A stretch of DNA of 6,239 bases from RGDT01 sp964630925 (GTDB taxonomy: Bacteria > Planctomycetota > Planctomycetia > Gemmatales > Gemmataceae): assembly GCA_964630925.1 (NCBI GenBank), contig CAZVZK010000288.1, positions 1 through 6,239 of the forward strand, read 5' to 3'. The first letter of the stretch is position 1, and each line of letters begins with the position of its first letter. Below the pieces are notes generated by a model, which was given only the letters and a program-made list of their open reading frames with translations, did not search any database and was not told the DNA's origin. Shown here piece after piece: positions 1 through 6,233 of the stretch. The position numbers and the translations under genes are program-made.

Positions 1-488
1 CGGAGATCAACAACAACCCGTCGCCGGGGAACAAGGAGGGCGGGCTGACGACCATCTACGAGAAGTCGCTGGGGGCCATCGCCAAGGGCGGCAGCACGGC
101 GCTGGTGGACGTGCTGCGGTACGCGGAGCCGGTGAGGCGCAAGGGCTTCGTGGTGATGGACACGCCGGGGTACGACCCGGTGTCGATGACGGGGATCGTG
201 GCGGGCGGGGCGAACGTGCTGGTGTTCACGACAGGGCGGGGGTCGGTGTTCGGGTGCAAGCCGGCGCCGTCGATCAAGGTGGCGACGAACACGCCGCTGT
301 ACAACCACATGATCTCCGACATGGACATCGACGCGGGGGTGATCCTGGCGGGCACGCCGGTGGCGGAGGTGGGGGCGGAGATCTTCGAGATGGTGCTGCG
401 CGTGGCGAGCGGCGAGAAGACCAAGAGCGAGATCGCGGGGGTGGGCGAGGAGGAGTTCGCGCCCTGGGCCATCGGCCCGACGCTGTGA
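1..488 (+). CDS. UxaA/GarD-family sugar-acid dehydratase, C-terminal part (5' end outside window)
   Basis: The reading frame enters at base 3 and runs 161 codons to a TGA at 486-488; the start lies beyond the left edge. The visible part matches the C-terminal half of the altronate/galactarate dehydratase family, whose members remove water from sugar acids such as D-altronate or galactarate to give 2-keto-3-deoxy acids in the cytoplasm. Recognisable family segments, in order, are NPSPGNKEGGLTTIYEKSLG near the start, MDTPGYDPVS, GGANVLVFTTGRGS, the K-P-A-P-S-IKVATNT stretch, and a C-terminal FAPWAIGPTL. The FTTGRGS and ATNT blocks are family signatures. The end of the protein looks intact. Substrate (altronate, galactarate or another hydroxy acid) cannot be decided from this part, so no symbol is given. 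The next gene on the same strand begins about 120 nt downstream and looks unrelated. Confidence 0.92.
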   Translation, partial: EINNNPSPGNKEGGLTTIYEKSLGAIAKGGSTALVDVLRYAEPVRRKGFVVMDTPGYDPVSMTGIVAGGANVLVFTTGRGSVFGCKPAPSIKVATNTPLYNHMISDMDIDAGVILAGTPVAEVGAEIFEMVLRVASGEKTKSEIAGVGEEEFAPWAIGPTL

Positions 489-598
489 TCGAGGAGGGCG
501 GTGAGCCTTGTCGCCTCCGGGCGCGGATTCCTGAGCGGATTGCGTCCCGGGCTCCGCTTTGTTGGGCATGGCCGGCGCCGCCGGCGGTTCAACGAAGT

Positions 599-604
599 GG
601 AGAG
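599..604 (+). promoter_or_regulatory. Ribosome binding site for the small membrane protein
   Basis: GGAGAG lies 5 nt before the ATG at 610. It supports that start over in-frame upstream starts at 559 (TTG) and 568 (ATG), which would add a short polar stretch before the first membrane segment and lack a comparable purine-rich site. Confidence 0.6.
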
Positions 605-609
605 CTTTC

Positions 610-1017
610 ATGCCTACCGAATTCGTCGTCGCCTTGGTCTCGGCCGGGGCGGCCGTCGTCGTCGCCGGGATCAAACGCGGCTGGTCCTTCGGGGTCGGCG
701 AGAAGGAGAAGGACTTCCTGCTGGTCGTCTGCCTCCTCGCCGGCTGCATCTACGTGGTGGCGGTCCTGTCCGCGGGGCTGCCGCACCGGGTCACGTTCGC
801 CAACGGGAATATCCGGACGGAGTACGGCTCACCGATCTCGCCGCCGTGGCGGTGGACGCATCAGGCCGTGCGGTCCTTCGAGGTCGATCCGGGCCGGATC
901 CTGCTCGACCTGGTGATCGTGTTCGCCGGGTGTAGCGTCTTCCTGCTCCTGTTCGGGCAGGACCCCCAGGCAGCCCATTCGGCGCCGGCCCAGGGGGAGG
1001 CCAACGGGCAGACCTGA
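610..1017 (+). CDS. Small membrane protein of unknown function, three predicted TM segments
   Basis: I do not recognise a family. The 135-residue product has three hydrophobic stretches long enough to span the membrane: about residues 4-21 (rich in V and A), 36-57 (FLLVVCLLAGCIYVVAVL) and 97-116 (LLDLVIVFAGCSVFLLLF). A short basic/acidic loop at 22-35 (GEKEKD) separates the first two. The loop between the second and third, about residues 58-96, is polar and aromatic (PPWRWTHQ). The C-terminal 20 residues are polar and low in complexity. Third codon positions are strongly G/C, as in neighbouring genes, which supports real coding. The start at 610 is chosen from GGAGAG 5 nt upstream and because the first TM begins right after it. 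The gene lies about 120 nt after the dehydratase and converges with the small secreted protein gene. No catalytic motif is visible; a role in the inner membrane is inference. Confidence 0.7.
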   Translation: MPTEFVVALVSAGAAVVVAGIKRGWSFGVGEKEKDFLLVVCLLAGCIYVVAVLSAGLPHRVTFANGNIRTEYGSPISPPWRWTHQAVRSFEVDPGRILLDLVIVFAGCSVFLLLFGQDPQAAHSAPAQGEANGQT

Positions 1018-1034
1018 CGATGAGCCAGGCGGTG

Positions 1035-1448
1035 TCATCCAGGCGGGGTGACGGCCGGCGCGAAGTTGGGCGCCAGGCCGGTCATCGTCACCTCGACGTT
1101 CGTGACGGGCCGCCCCTTGTGCGATTTGATCGTCATGCGGCCTTTCGTCAGGTCGTTGATGAGGTCGGTCTTATCGAAGTAGGCGTTCGAGACGGCGTTG
1201 ATGATCGCGTTCACGTTCACCTGCCCGCCCTGTGACACGGACAGGTTCGACTCGCCGGCGGCGGTGCGCACCTTGATGACGAGGGAGACCATGACCGGCC
1301 CCGCCGGCGACATCGGGGAGAAGTCCACCACCCAGTGCGGGCTCACCACCTTCGGCGGGGCTTTCGGCTTCGACTTCAGGAAGGGGGTGGGGGCGGCGTT
1401 CAGGGCCGCGCACGTCAGGACCAGCAGCACGACGCAGATCGCTCGCAT
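1035..1448 (-). CDS. Small secreted protein of unknown function
   Basis: I do not recognise a family. The 137-residue product begins with a clear Sec-type signal peptide: M-R at the N-terminus, a hydrophobic core at about residues 3-16 (AICVVLLVLTCAAL) and a likely cleavage around Ala18/Ala19 (LNA-A). Cys13 lies in the core but LTC is not a good lipobox, so a lipoprotein is unlikely. A Lys/Pro-rich linker follows at 24-34, then a domain of about 100 residues with alternating hydrophobic positions (VMVSLVIKVRT, residues 52-62, and VTNVEVTMTGL, residues 115-125) suggesting beta strands. The tail is Pro-rich. The start is set by the signal peptide and a GGGAG site 6 nt upstream; an in-frame extension to 1493 would add 15 mostly Arg/polar residues. 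It sits 89 nt downstream of the DUF1501 gene on the same strand, so it may be cotranscribed. It is convergent with the membrane protein gene, 17 nt away. Confidence 0.72.
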   Translation of the reverse strand: MRAICVVLLVLTCAALNAAPTPFLKSKPKAPPKVVSPHWVVDFSPMSPAGPVMVSLVIKVRTAAGESNLSVSQGGQVNVNAIINAVSNAYFDKTDLINDLTKGRMTIKSHKGRPVTNVEVTMTGLAPNFAPAVTPPG

Positions 1449-1454
1449 GACCGA

Positions 1455-1459
1455 CTCCC
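1455..1459 (-). promoter_or_regulatory. Ribosome binding site for the small secreted protein
   Basis: On the minus strand this reads GGGAG, 6 nt before the ATG at 1448. It fixes the start at the beginning of the signal peptide rather than at the upstream in-frame start at 1493. Confidence 0.55.
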
Positions 1460-1537
1460 GACGACGGGCGGTGCCTTCCGGACGACGCGGCACGGATCAG
1501 GCTACGCGGCCGGGCCGGGCCGGGCAAGCGCGGCGGC

Positions 1538-2920
1538 TCACGCCAGGATCTCCTTCACGACGCGCCCGCTGACGTCCGTCAACCGGAAGTCGCGTCCGCC
1601 GTAGCGGTAGGTCAGCTTCTCGTGGTCGATGCCGAGCAGGTGCAGCATCGTCGCGTGCAGGTCGTGGACGTGGACCTTGTTCTCGGCGGCGGCGAAGCCG
1701 AACTCGTCGCTCGCCCCCACCACCGTGCCGCCCTTCGCGCCACCGCCCGCCAGCCAGACGCTGAAGCCGTGGTTGTTGTGGTCACGGCCCTTGGCGCCCT
1801 CGCTCGTCGGGGTGCGTCCGAACTCGCCGCCCCACAGGACGAGGGTCTCGTCGAGGAGGCCCTTGGCCTGGAGGTCGCCCAGCATGGCGGCGATGGGGCG
1901 GTCCACCTGCTTCGCCTTGTTGCGGTGGTCGAGGATGTTGCCGTGGTCGTCCCACGGCTGGCCCCCGCCGGTGTAGATCTGCACCATGCGGACGCCGCGC
2001 TCGACGAGGCGGCGGGCGAGGAGGCAGGCGTCGGCGAAGTAGCCGGGGCCGTAGGTCTCGCGGACGCGGCGCGGCTCCCTGTTGAGGTCGAAGGCGTCGC
2101 GGGCCTCCGTTTGCATGCGGAAGGCCATCTCCAGCGACTGGATGCGGCCCTCCAGGGCGTTGTCGCGTCCGCCGCGGCGAGCGAGGTGCAGCTCGTTCAT
2201 CTTCTTGAGAAGGTCGAGCTGCTCGCGCTGCTCGGCCAGGCTCATGCCGGGGTTGCCCAGGTGCGGGATGGCCGTACGCGGGTCGATCTTGCCGGAAGAG
2301 ATGTGGGTGCCCTGGTAGATGCCGGGGAGGAAGCTGTTGCCCCAGAGCTGCGGGCCGACGACGGGCTTGCCGGGGCAGAGGACAACGAAGCCGGGCAGGT
2401 TCTGGTTCTCGGCGCCCAGGCCGTAGAGCAGCCACGAGCCCATGCTGGGACGTGTGGGCTGCATCTCGCCGCTGGTCATCATCAGCAGCGACGGCTCGTG
2501 GTTGGGGACGTTGGTGTGCATCGAGCGGACGACGCACAGCTTGTCGGCGTGCTTGGCGACCTCGGGGAAGAGGTCGCTCACATCGATGCCGGACTTGCCG
2601 TGCCTGGCGAACTTGAACGGCGACATCATCAGGCCGCGCGTCGTCCGCTCGGTCTTCAGGCCGGCGGCGGGGGGGGCCTTTCCGTTGTACTTCTCCAGCG
2701 CCGGCTTGGGGTCGAAGGTATCGACCTGCGAGGGGCCCCCGTTCATGAACAGGTGGATGACGGCCTTGGCCTTCGCCTTGAAGTGCGGCTTCCTGGGGGC
2801 GAGGGGGCTGACGGCGGCGCGGGCCTGCTGCTCACTCATGAGGGCGAGGCCGAGCAGGCCGAGGCCGGTGCCGGTCTGGGCCAGCATCTCACGCCGGGTC
2901 ATCGGGAGCGGGTCGTTCAC
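1538..2920 (-). CDS. DUF1501 family protein with twin-arginine signal (sulfatase/phosphatase-like fold)
   Basis: The 460-residue product is a full-length DUF1501 (PF07394) protein. Known of the family: abundant in Planctomycetes, related to the alkaline-phosphatase/sulfatase superfamily, mostly without proven substrates. Seen here: a Tat-type leader, TRREML at residues 8-13 followed by a hydrophobic stretch (GLGLLGLALM, 19-28) and a likely cut after about residue 35 (ARA). Family blocks follow: HLFMNGGPSQVDTFDPKP (56-73), RSMHTNVPNHEPS (132-144), GGGQPWDDHGN (318-328), LWGGEFGRTP (362-371), GRDHNNHGFSVWLAGGG (378-394) and HDLHATMLHLLGIDH (419-433). The His/Asp-rich blocks are candidates for metal binding. 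The start codon is GTG at 2920, chosen because GGAGA lies 7 nt upstream; the internal ATG at 2902 has no such site. It lies 21 nt after the stop of the cytochrome-like gene, so the two are almost certainly one operon. Export and envelope or extracellular hydrolase activity are inferences. Confidence 0.95.
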   Translation of the reverse strand: MNDPLPMTRREMLAQTGTGLGLLGLALMSEQQARAAVSPLAPRKPHFKAKAKAVIHLFMNGGPSQVDTFDPKPALEKYNGKAPPAAGLKTERTTRGLMMSPFKFARHGKSGIDVSDLFPEVAKHADKLCVVRSMHTNVPNHEPSLLMMTSGEMQPTRPSMGSWLLYGLGAENQNLPGFVVLCPGKPVVGPQLWGNSFLPGIYQGTHISSGKIDPRTAIPHLGNPGMSLAEQREQLDLLKKMNELHLARRGGRDNALEGRIQSLEMAFRMQTEARDAFDLNREPRRVRETYGPGYFADACLLARRLVERGVRMVQIYTGGGQPWDDHGNILDHRNKAKQVDRPIAAMLGDLQAKGLLDETLVLWGGEFGRTPTSEGAKGRDHNNHGFSVWLAGGGAKGGTVVGASDEFGFAAAENKVHVHDLHATMLHLLGIDHEKLTYRYGGRDFRLTDVSGRVVKEILA

Positions 2921-2927
2921 GGGGCAG

Positions 2928-2932
2928 TCTCC
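2928..2932 (-). promoter_or_regulatory. Ribosome binding site deciding the GTG start of the DUF1501 gene
   Basis: The minus strand reads GGAGA here, 7 nt before GTG at 2920, within the 21-nt spacer after the upstream gene's stop. The alternative ATG at 2902 is preceded by a pyrimidine-rich stretch without a Shine-Dalgarno match. Confidence 0.55.
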
Positions 2933-2941
2933 GGCGTGGGG

Positions 2942-5176
2942 TCAGTCGATGTAGAGGAACTCGTTCGACGCGAGGAGGGTCTGGGCGTAGCGCGTCCAGC
3001 GGGCCTTGGCGTCGTCCTTGCCGGCGAGGAAGGCCTCGGCGAGCGTCACCTCGTCGGGCAGCGGGGGGCGGCCATAGGCCAGCCAGTGGGCGCGGGCGAT
3101 GCGCTCGGCCTGGGTGGCGCCCTCCTTCTGGGCGCGGGCGGCGAGGCCCTCGGCCTGAGCCAGGAAGAACGGGCTGTTGAGGACGAAGAGCTGCTGCTGC
3201 GGCACCGTCGTCTCGGTGCGCCTCTCGCTCGTGATGTTGGCGTCGGGGAAGTCGAACAGACGCAGCAGGCCGTCCAGCTCGTGCCGGCTCACCTTGCCGT
3301 AGACCGTGCGGCGGCGGTAGGTGGACGAGCCGATGTTGCCGGTCGGGCCGCCGATCTGGCCGTCGAGCTGGCCCGAGACGGCGAGGAGGGAGTCGCGCCA
3401 GGCCTCGACCTCCAGCCGACGACGGTTGGCACGCCACAGCAGGCGGTTGTCGGGGTCGATGCGCTCCCCGGCCTCGGTGGGGGTGGAGGAGCGGCAGTAG
3501 GCGGCGCTGGTGACGATGAGGCGGTGGATGTGCTTGAGCGACCAGCCCGACTCGACAAGCTCGGCGGCGAGCCAGTCGAGCAATTCGGGGTGCGTGGGCT
3601 TCTCGCCGAGGGCGCCGAAGTTGGACGGCGTGCCGACGATGCCGCGGCCCATGTGGTGCATCCACAGGCGGTTGACGATGACGCGGGCCGTCAGCGGGTT
3701 GTTGGGGGAGGCGATGGCGTCGGCCAGCTCGCGTCGGCCCGACCCCTCCTTGAAGCGCGTCGGCTCGTCACCGGCGATGACCTTGAGGAAACGCCGCGGG
3801 GCGACGGCCCCCTGCGTGTGCGGGTTGCCGCGGATGTAGACCTTGAGATCCTCGGCCTTGGCGTCGGCGATGCCGTGAGTGACGGGCGGGGCGGGCGGCA
3901 TGGCCTTCCTGGCGTCGGCGAGGGCGGACTGGAGCGACTTCCACTTCTCCTGCTTGTCGGCGGGCAGCTTCTTCACGCCGGCGGCGTTCGTCTTCTCCGC
4001 CTTGAGGAAGTCCTTGGTCGCCTTGTCGGCGGCGTCCATCTTCTTCTTGGCGTCGTTGAAGCGGGCGACCATGTCCGGCGGGCCCATCGGGATGTCGGCC
4101 AGGCGCGACGAGTGGAAGACGCCGGCGATCGAGTAATAGTCCTGCGTCGGGATGGGGTCGAACTTGTGGTCGTGGCAGCGGGCGCAGGACACCGTCAGGC
4201 CGAGGAAGCCGCGGGCGAGCGTGTCCACGCGGTCGTCCAGCTCGTCCGCGGTGGCGCGGGCGGCGTCGGTGTTCTTGTAGTACTGGGCCCCCAGGCCGAA
4301 GAAGCCGAGGGCGGCCTTGTCGGCCACGGTGGCGCCGGGGAGGAGGTCGGCGGCGATCTGGTGCTTGACGAAGGCGTCGTAGGGGAGGTCGGCGTTGAAC
4401 GCGCCGATGACCCAGTCCCGGTAGCGCCAGGCGAAGGTGCTGGGCTTGACGGCGAAGGTGTGGGCCTGGTCCTCGGCGTAGCGGGCCACGTCGAGCCAGT
4501 GCCGCGACCAGCGCTCGCCGAAGGCCGGCGAGGCGAGGAGGCGGTCCACGAGACGCTCATGGGCGTCGGGCCGGGTGTCGGCGAGGAAGGCGGCCACGTC
4601 CTCGGGCGCGGGCGGCAGGCCGGTGAGCCCGAAGGCGAGCCGGCGGATGAAGGTCTGGCGGTCCGCCTCGGGCGCGGGGTCGATCTTCGCGGCGGCAAGA
4701 TTCGCGTTGATGAAGCGATCGATCGGATTCCCGGCGAGTGCCCCCCCGTCAGGGGGCCGAGTCTTCTTCACCGGCTTGAACGACCAGAAGTCACGGGCCT
4801 TCCTCCAGTCGATGCCGGCGACGACGGCGGGGCCGCCCTCGCCGGGCATGGGGGCGCCCATCTTCACCCACCGTTCGAGGTCGGCGATGGCCGAGGGCGC
4901 GAGCTTGCCCTTGGGCGGCATCTTCAGGTCGCCGGTCTGGCGGACGGCCTTGATGAGGAGGCTGTCGTCGGGCTTGCCGGCCACGAGGGCGGGGCCGTTA
5001 TCGCCTCCCTTGAGGACCGCGGCGAGGGAGTCGAGGCGGAGGCCGCCGCGGATCTTCTTGGGGTCGTTGCCGTGGCAGTTGTTGCACTGGTCGTGCAAGA
5101 GGGGGCGGATCTTCTTCTCGAAGAATTCGAGGCCGGCGGGCTCGGCGGCGGGCAGGAGGAGGAGGAACGCGAGCAT
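2942..5176 (-). CDS. PSCyt1-DUF1549-DUF1553 protein (planctomycete cytochrome-like, exported)
   Basis: The 744-residue product has the three-domain architecture typical of Planctomycetes. A short hydrophobic leader (MLAFLLLLPAA) suggests export, though it lacks a basic N-region. Then comes a PSCyt1 domain (PF07635, about 20-110) with heme motif CNNCH at 31-35 and a likely axial Met in LKMPP (Met86). DUF1549 (PF07583, about 150-350) has RHWLDVARYAED (225-236) and ends with a second heme-type motif, CARCHDHKFDPI (331-342). A Lys/Ala-rich charged stretch, probably helical or coiled-coil, spans about 373-425. DUF1553 (PF07587, about 475-735) has NPLTARVIVNRLW (493-505) and the FGALGEKPTHPELLDWLA block (520-537). 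Large laminin-G-like insertions found in longer relatives are absent. The frame stays open upstream to 5920, but start 5176 is chosen because the leader begins there and the extension lies antisense to the amidase gene; AGGG 9 nt upstream is only a weak ribosome site. It leads the operon with DUF1501. A redox or polysaccharide-degrading role is inference. Confidence 0.94.
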   Translation of the reverse strand: MLAFLLLLPAAEPAGLEFFEKKIRPLLHDQCNNCHGNDPKKIRGGLRLDSLAAVLKGGDNGPALVAGKPDDSLLIKAVRQTGDLKMPPKGKLAPSAIADLERWVKMGAPMPGEGGPAVVAGIDWRKARDFWSFKPVKKTRPPDGGALAGNPIDRFINANLAAAKIDPAPEADRQTFIRRLAFGLTGLPPAPEDVAAFLADTRPDAHERLVDRLLASPAFGERWSRHWLDVARYAEDQAHTFAVKPSTFAWRYRDWVIGAFNADLPYDAFVKHQIAADLLPGATVADKAALGFFGLGAQYYKNTDAARATADELDDRVDTLARGFLGLTVSCARCHDHKFDPIPTQDYYSIAGVFHSSRLADIPMGPPDMVARFNDAKKKMDAADKATKDFLKAEKTNAAGVKKLPADKQEKWKSLQSALADARKAMPPAPPVTHGIADAKAEDLKVYIRGNPHTQGAVAPRRFLKVIAGDEPTRFKEGSGRRELADAIASPNNPLTARVIVNRLWMHHMGRGIVGTPSNFGALGEKPTHPELLDWLAAELVESGWSLKHIHRLIVTSAAYCRSSTPTEAGERIDPDNRLLWRANRRRLEVEAWRDSLLAVSGQLDGQIGGPTGNIGSSTYRRRTVYGKVSRHELDGLLRLFDFPDANITSERRTETTVPQQQLFVLNSPFFLAQAEGLAARAQKEGATQAERIARAHWLAYGRPPLPDEVTLAEAFLAGKDDAKARWTRYAQTLLASNEFLYID

Positions 5177-5332
5177 GGGGGCAGGCCCTGGCGGGGTGGG
5201 CGGCGGACGGTGGGTTATGTTATTGTGCGCGAACCGGCCGCCGGATGCAAGGGTCTGGTGGGTGAACGGCCCGATGGCGGGCCGGACCTCCGAAAGCACC
5301 TCACCTCTTCCCATCGCATCCGAGAAACCACA
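5177..5332. other. Divergent intergenic region between cytochrome-like and amidase-like genes
   Basis: These 156 nt separate two divergently transcribed genes, so they should hold both promoters. Against a very GC-rich background there is an AT-rich island at about 5214-5226 (TTATGTTATTGTG). A purine-rich GAGAAA at 5322-5327, 5 nt before the ATG at 5333, is a weak ribosome site for the amidase gene. No clear operator palindrome or riboswitch was seen. Confidence 0.6.
5222..5250 (-). promoter_or_regulatory. Candidate promoter of the DUF1553-DUF1501 operon
   Basis: On the minus strand, TTGCAT (5250-5245) is followed after 17 nt by CACAAT (5227-5222), matching the sigma-70 consensus at 3 and 4 of 6 positions. 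A start near 5215 would give a leader of about 40 nt before the ATG at 5176. The match is modest and planctomycete promoters are poorly defined; further AT-rich sequence down to 5214 offers alternative -10 boxes. Confidence 0.3.
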
Positions 5333-6115
5333 ATGGACATCAGCTTCGTGGGCCTGCGCGACCGCCGCGTCGCCGCCTCCAACGAGATCACCTCCGTCGC
5401 GGCGGCGGCCATCTACGGCCGCGGATCGGCCGCCCGTACGGGCGGGGCCGCACAGGCCCGCCGTACCGACCGCGAGCCGAAGACCATCCGCGCGATCATC
5501 CTGCACCAGACGGGCAGCCCCGTGACGTTCCTGGCGGGCACGCGGCAGGCCCCGCCGGGCGCCGGCACGGACCGCGACGTGGCGTCCGACCACCGCATCG
5601 ACCGCATCACCGCCCACTTCGTCGTCCTGCAGGACGGGTCGGTCTTCTACACGCACGACGTGGAATACATCCTCAACGACGCGGGCGGACGTCTGGGCAT
5701 CGACATCGAGTTCGCCGGGCGGTTCGGCTCGGACACCGCCCCCGCGGCGGCGGGGCGCTTGACGAAGCAGGCGATCCGCGCGGGCCGGAAGCTGGTGTCC
5801 GCGCTCAAGCAGGCGATCCCGAGCATCACCCACATCCACCCGCACGGGCAGGTCCAGACGCGCGACCGCCAGGGCCGCTGCGGCGGCCCCGGCTCGGCGA
5901 ACGTGGCGGACAAGCTGCACTCCTGCTCCGGCCCGGACGTGTGGGTGAACGTCGGCGAGTGGGCCGCGATGCCGGGCGCCGCGCTCGGGCGTGGCGGGCC
6001 GGCGCGGGGCGGCCTGAACCTGGTGTGCGATAGCACGCTGCCCGGCTACCAGAACAACACCATCTCGGCCCGGCAGCGCAACCTCGCCTACGACCAGCGC
6101 GTCGTCGGCTTCTGA
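5333..6115 (+). CDS. Amidase_2/PGRP-like protein, probable N-acetylmuramoyl-L-alanine amidase fold
   Basis: The 260-residue product resembles the zinc amidase fold shared by AmpD, T7 lysozyme and peptidoglycan recognition proteins, which cut the bond between N-acetylmuramic acid and L-alanine in peptidoglycan. Matches by eye: TIRAIILHQTGS (51-62), like the strand ending in the first zinc His (His58); ITAHFVVLQDGSVFYTHDV (92-110), like the usual YHFLIDRDGTIYQ; GIDIEFAGRF (122-131), like SIGIELVN; and THIHPHGQ followed by RCGGPG (166-187), like the second zinc His and the Cys/Asp-Pro-Gly ligand. Candidate ligands are His58, His171 (or His167/His169) and Cys183. The usual His-to-Cys/Asp spacing is 8-10; here it is 12. 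An Ala/Arg-rich N-terminus (about 1-50) shows no signal peptide or membrane segment. The C-terminal 55 residues, Gly/Ala-rich then polar, are unrecognised. The start is ATG with weak GAGAAA upstream; in-frame upstream sequence is antisense shadow. No holin, phage or secretion genes adjoin it. Family assignment is fairly sure; activity is not. Confidence 0.75.
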   Translation: MDISFVGLRDRRVAASNEITSVAAAAIYGRGSAARTGGAAQARRTDREPKTIRAIILHQTGSPVTFLAGTRQAPPGAGTDRDVASDHRIDRITAHFVVLQDGSVFYTHDVEYILNDAGGRLGIDIEFAGRFGSDTAPAAAGRLTKQAIRAGRKLVSALKQAIPSITHIHPHGQVQTRDRQGRCGGPGSANVADKLHSCSGPDVWVNVGEWAAMPGAALGRGGPARGGLNLVCDSTLPGYQNNTISARQRNLAYDQRVVGF

Positions 6116-6173
6116 CCCGGTTCCCGTTCAGCCAGTGTGGGAATGAGACGGAAGTGGACGGTTGCTATGGCCG

Positions 6174-6207
6174 GGGTGGGGCAAATTGCATTGCATTGCA
6201 CCCCCCC
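6174..6207. repeat. Imperfect hairpin enclosing three tandem ATTGC units
   Basis: ATTGC is repeated three times without gaps at 6185-6199. The left arm 6174-6184 (GGGTGGGGCAA) can pair with 6196-6207 (TTGCACCCCCCC), giving 10 pairs with one bulged A (6200) and one T/C mismatch, around an 11-nt loop (6185-6195). No T tract follows on either strand, so it is not a standard intrinsic terminator. It could be a dispersed repeat, a simple-sequence tract or a transcript-end structure. Confidence 0.5.
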
Positions 6208-6222
6208 AGGCACCCCCTGCTC

Positions 6223-6233
6223 CGAAAATTTCG
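6223..6233. repeat. Short palindrome CGAAA-A-TTTCG
   Basis: CGAAAATTTCG is an inverted repeat with 5-nt arms around one central base, in an AT-rich patch at the window end. It could be a protein-binding site or part of a promoter for a gene to the right; the window ends 6 nt later, so nothing can be confirmed. Confidence 0.3.

Noticed and set aside
571..585. GCCGGC-GCC-GCCGGC inverted repeat as a terminator of the dehydratase gene
   Set aside because: There is no T tract, and the hexamer is a self-palindrome common by chance in GC-rich DNA; it also sits close to the next gene's ribosome site.
254..935. Overlapping plus-strand frames at 254-916 and 501-935, and a minus-strand frame at 56-592
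   Set aside because: They are low-complexity Arg/Gly/Pro/Ser-rich translations in other frames of the dehydratase and membrane protein genes.
1503..1525. Repeated CGGGC units between the DUF1501 and small secreted protein genes
   Set aside because: It is a short GC-rich simple repeat without paired arms or a T tract; I cannot support a terminator or element.
1782..2537. Arg/Pro-rich minus-strand frames at 1782-2537, 2889-3665 and 4195-4698
   Set aside because: They are frame-shifted shadows within the DUF1501 and DUF1553 genes, with no motifs and unlikely composition.
1622..5332. Very long plus-strand open frame, which continues into the amidase gene
   Set aside because: It lies antisense to the two recognised minus-strand genes. 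Its translation is repetitive Val/Gly/Ala/Glu/Leu-rich sequence with no domain, as expected from the complement of high-GC codons. Only the part from ATG 5333 has family-like motifs.
5177..5920. N-terminal extension of the DUF1553 frame by 248 codons
   Set aside because: It is antisense to the amidase-like gene, Arg/Ala/Val-rich and domainless, and it would bury the hydrophobic leader that begins at 5176.
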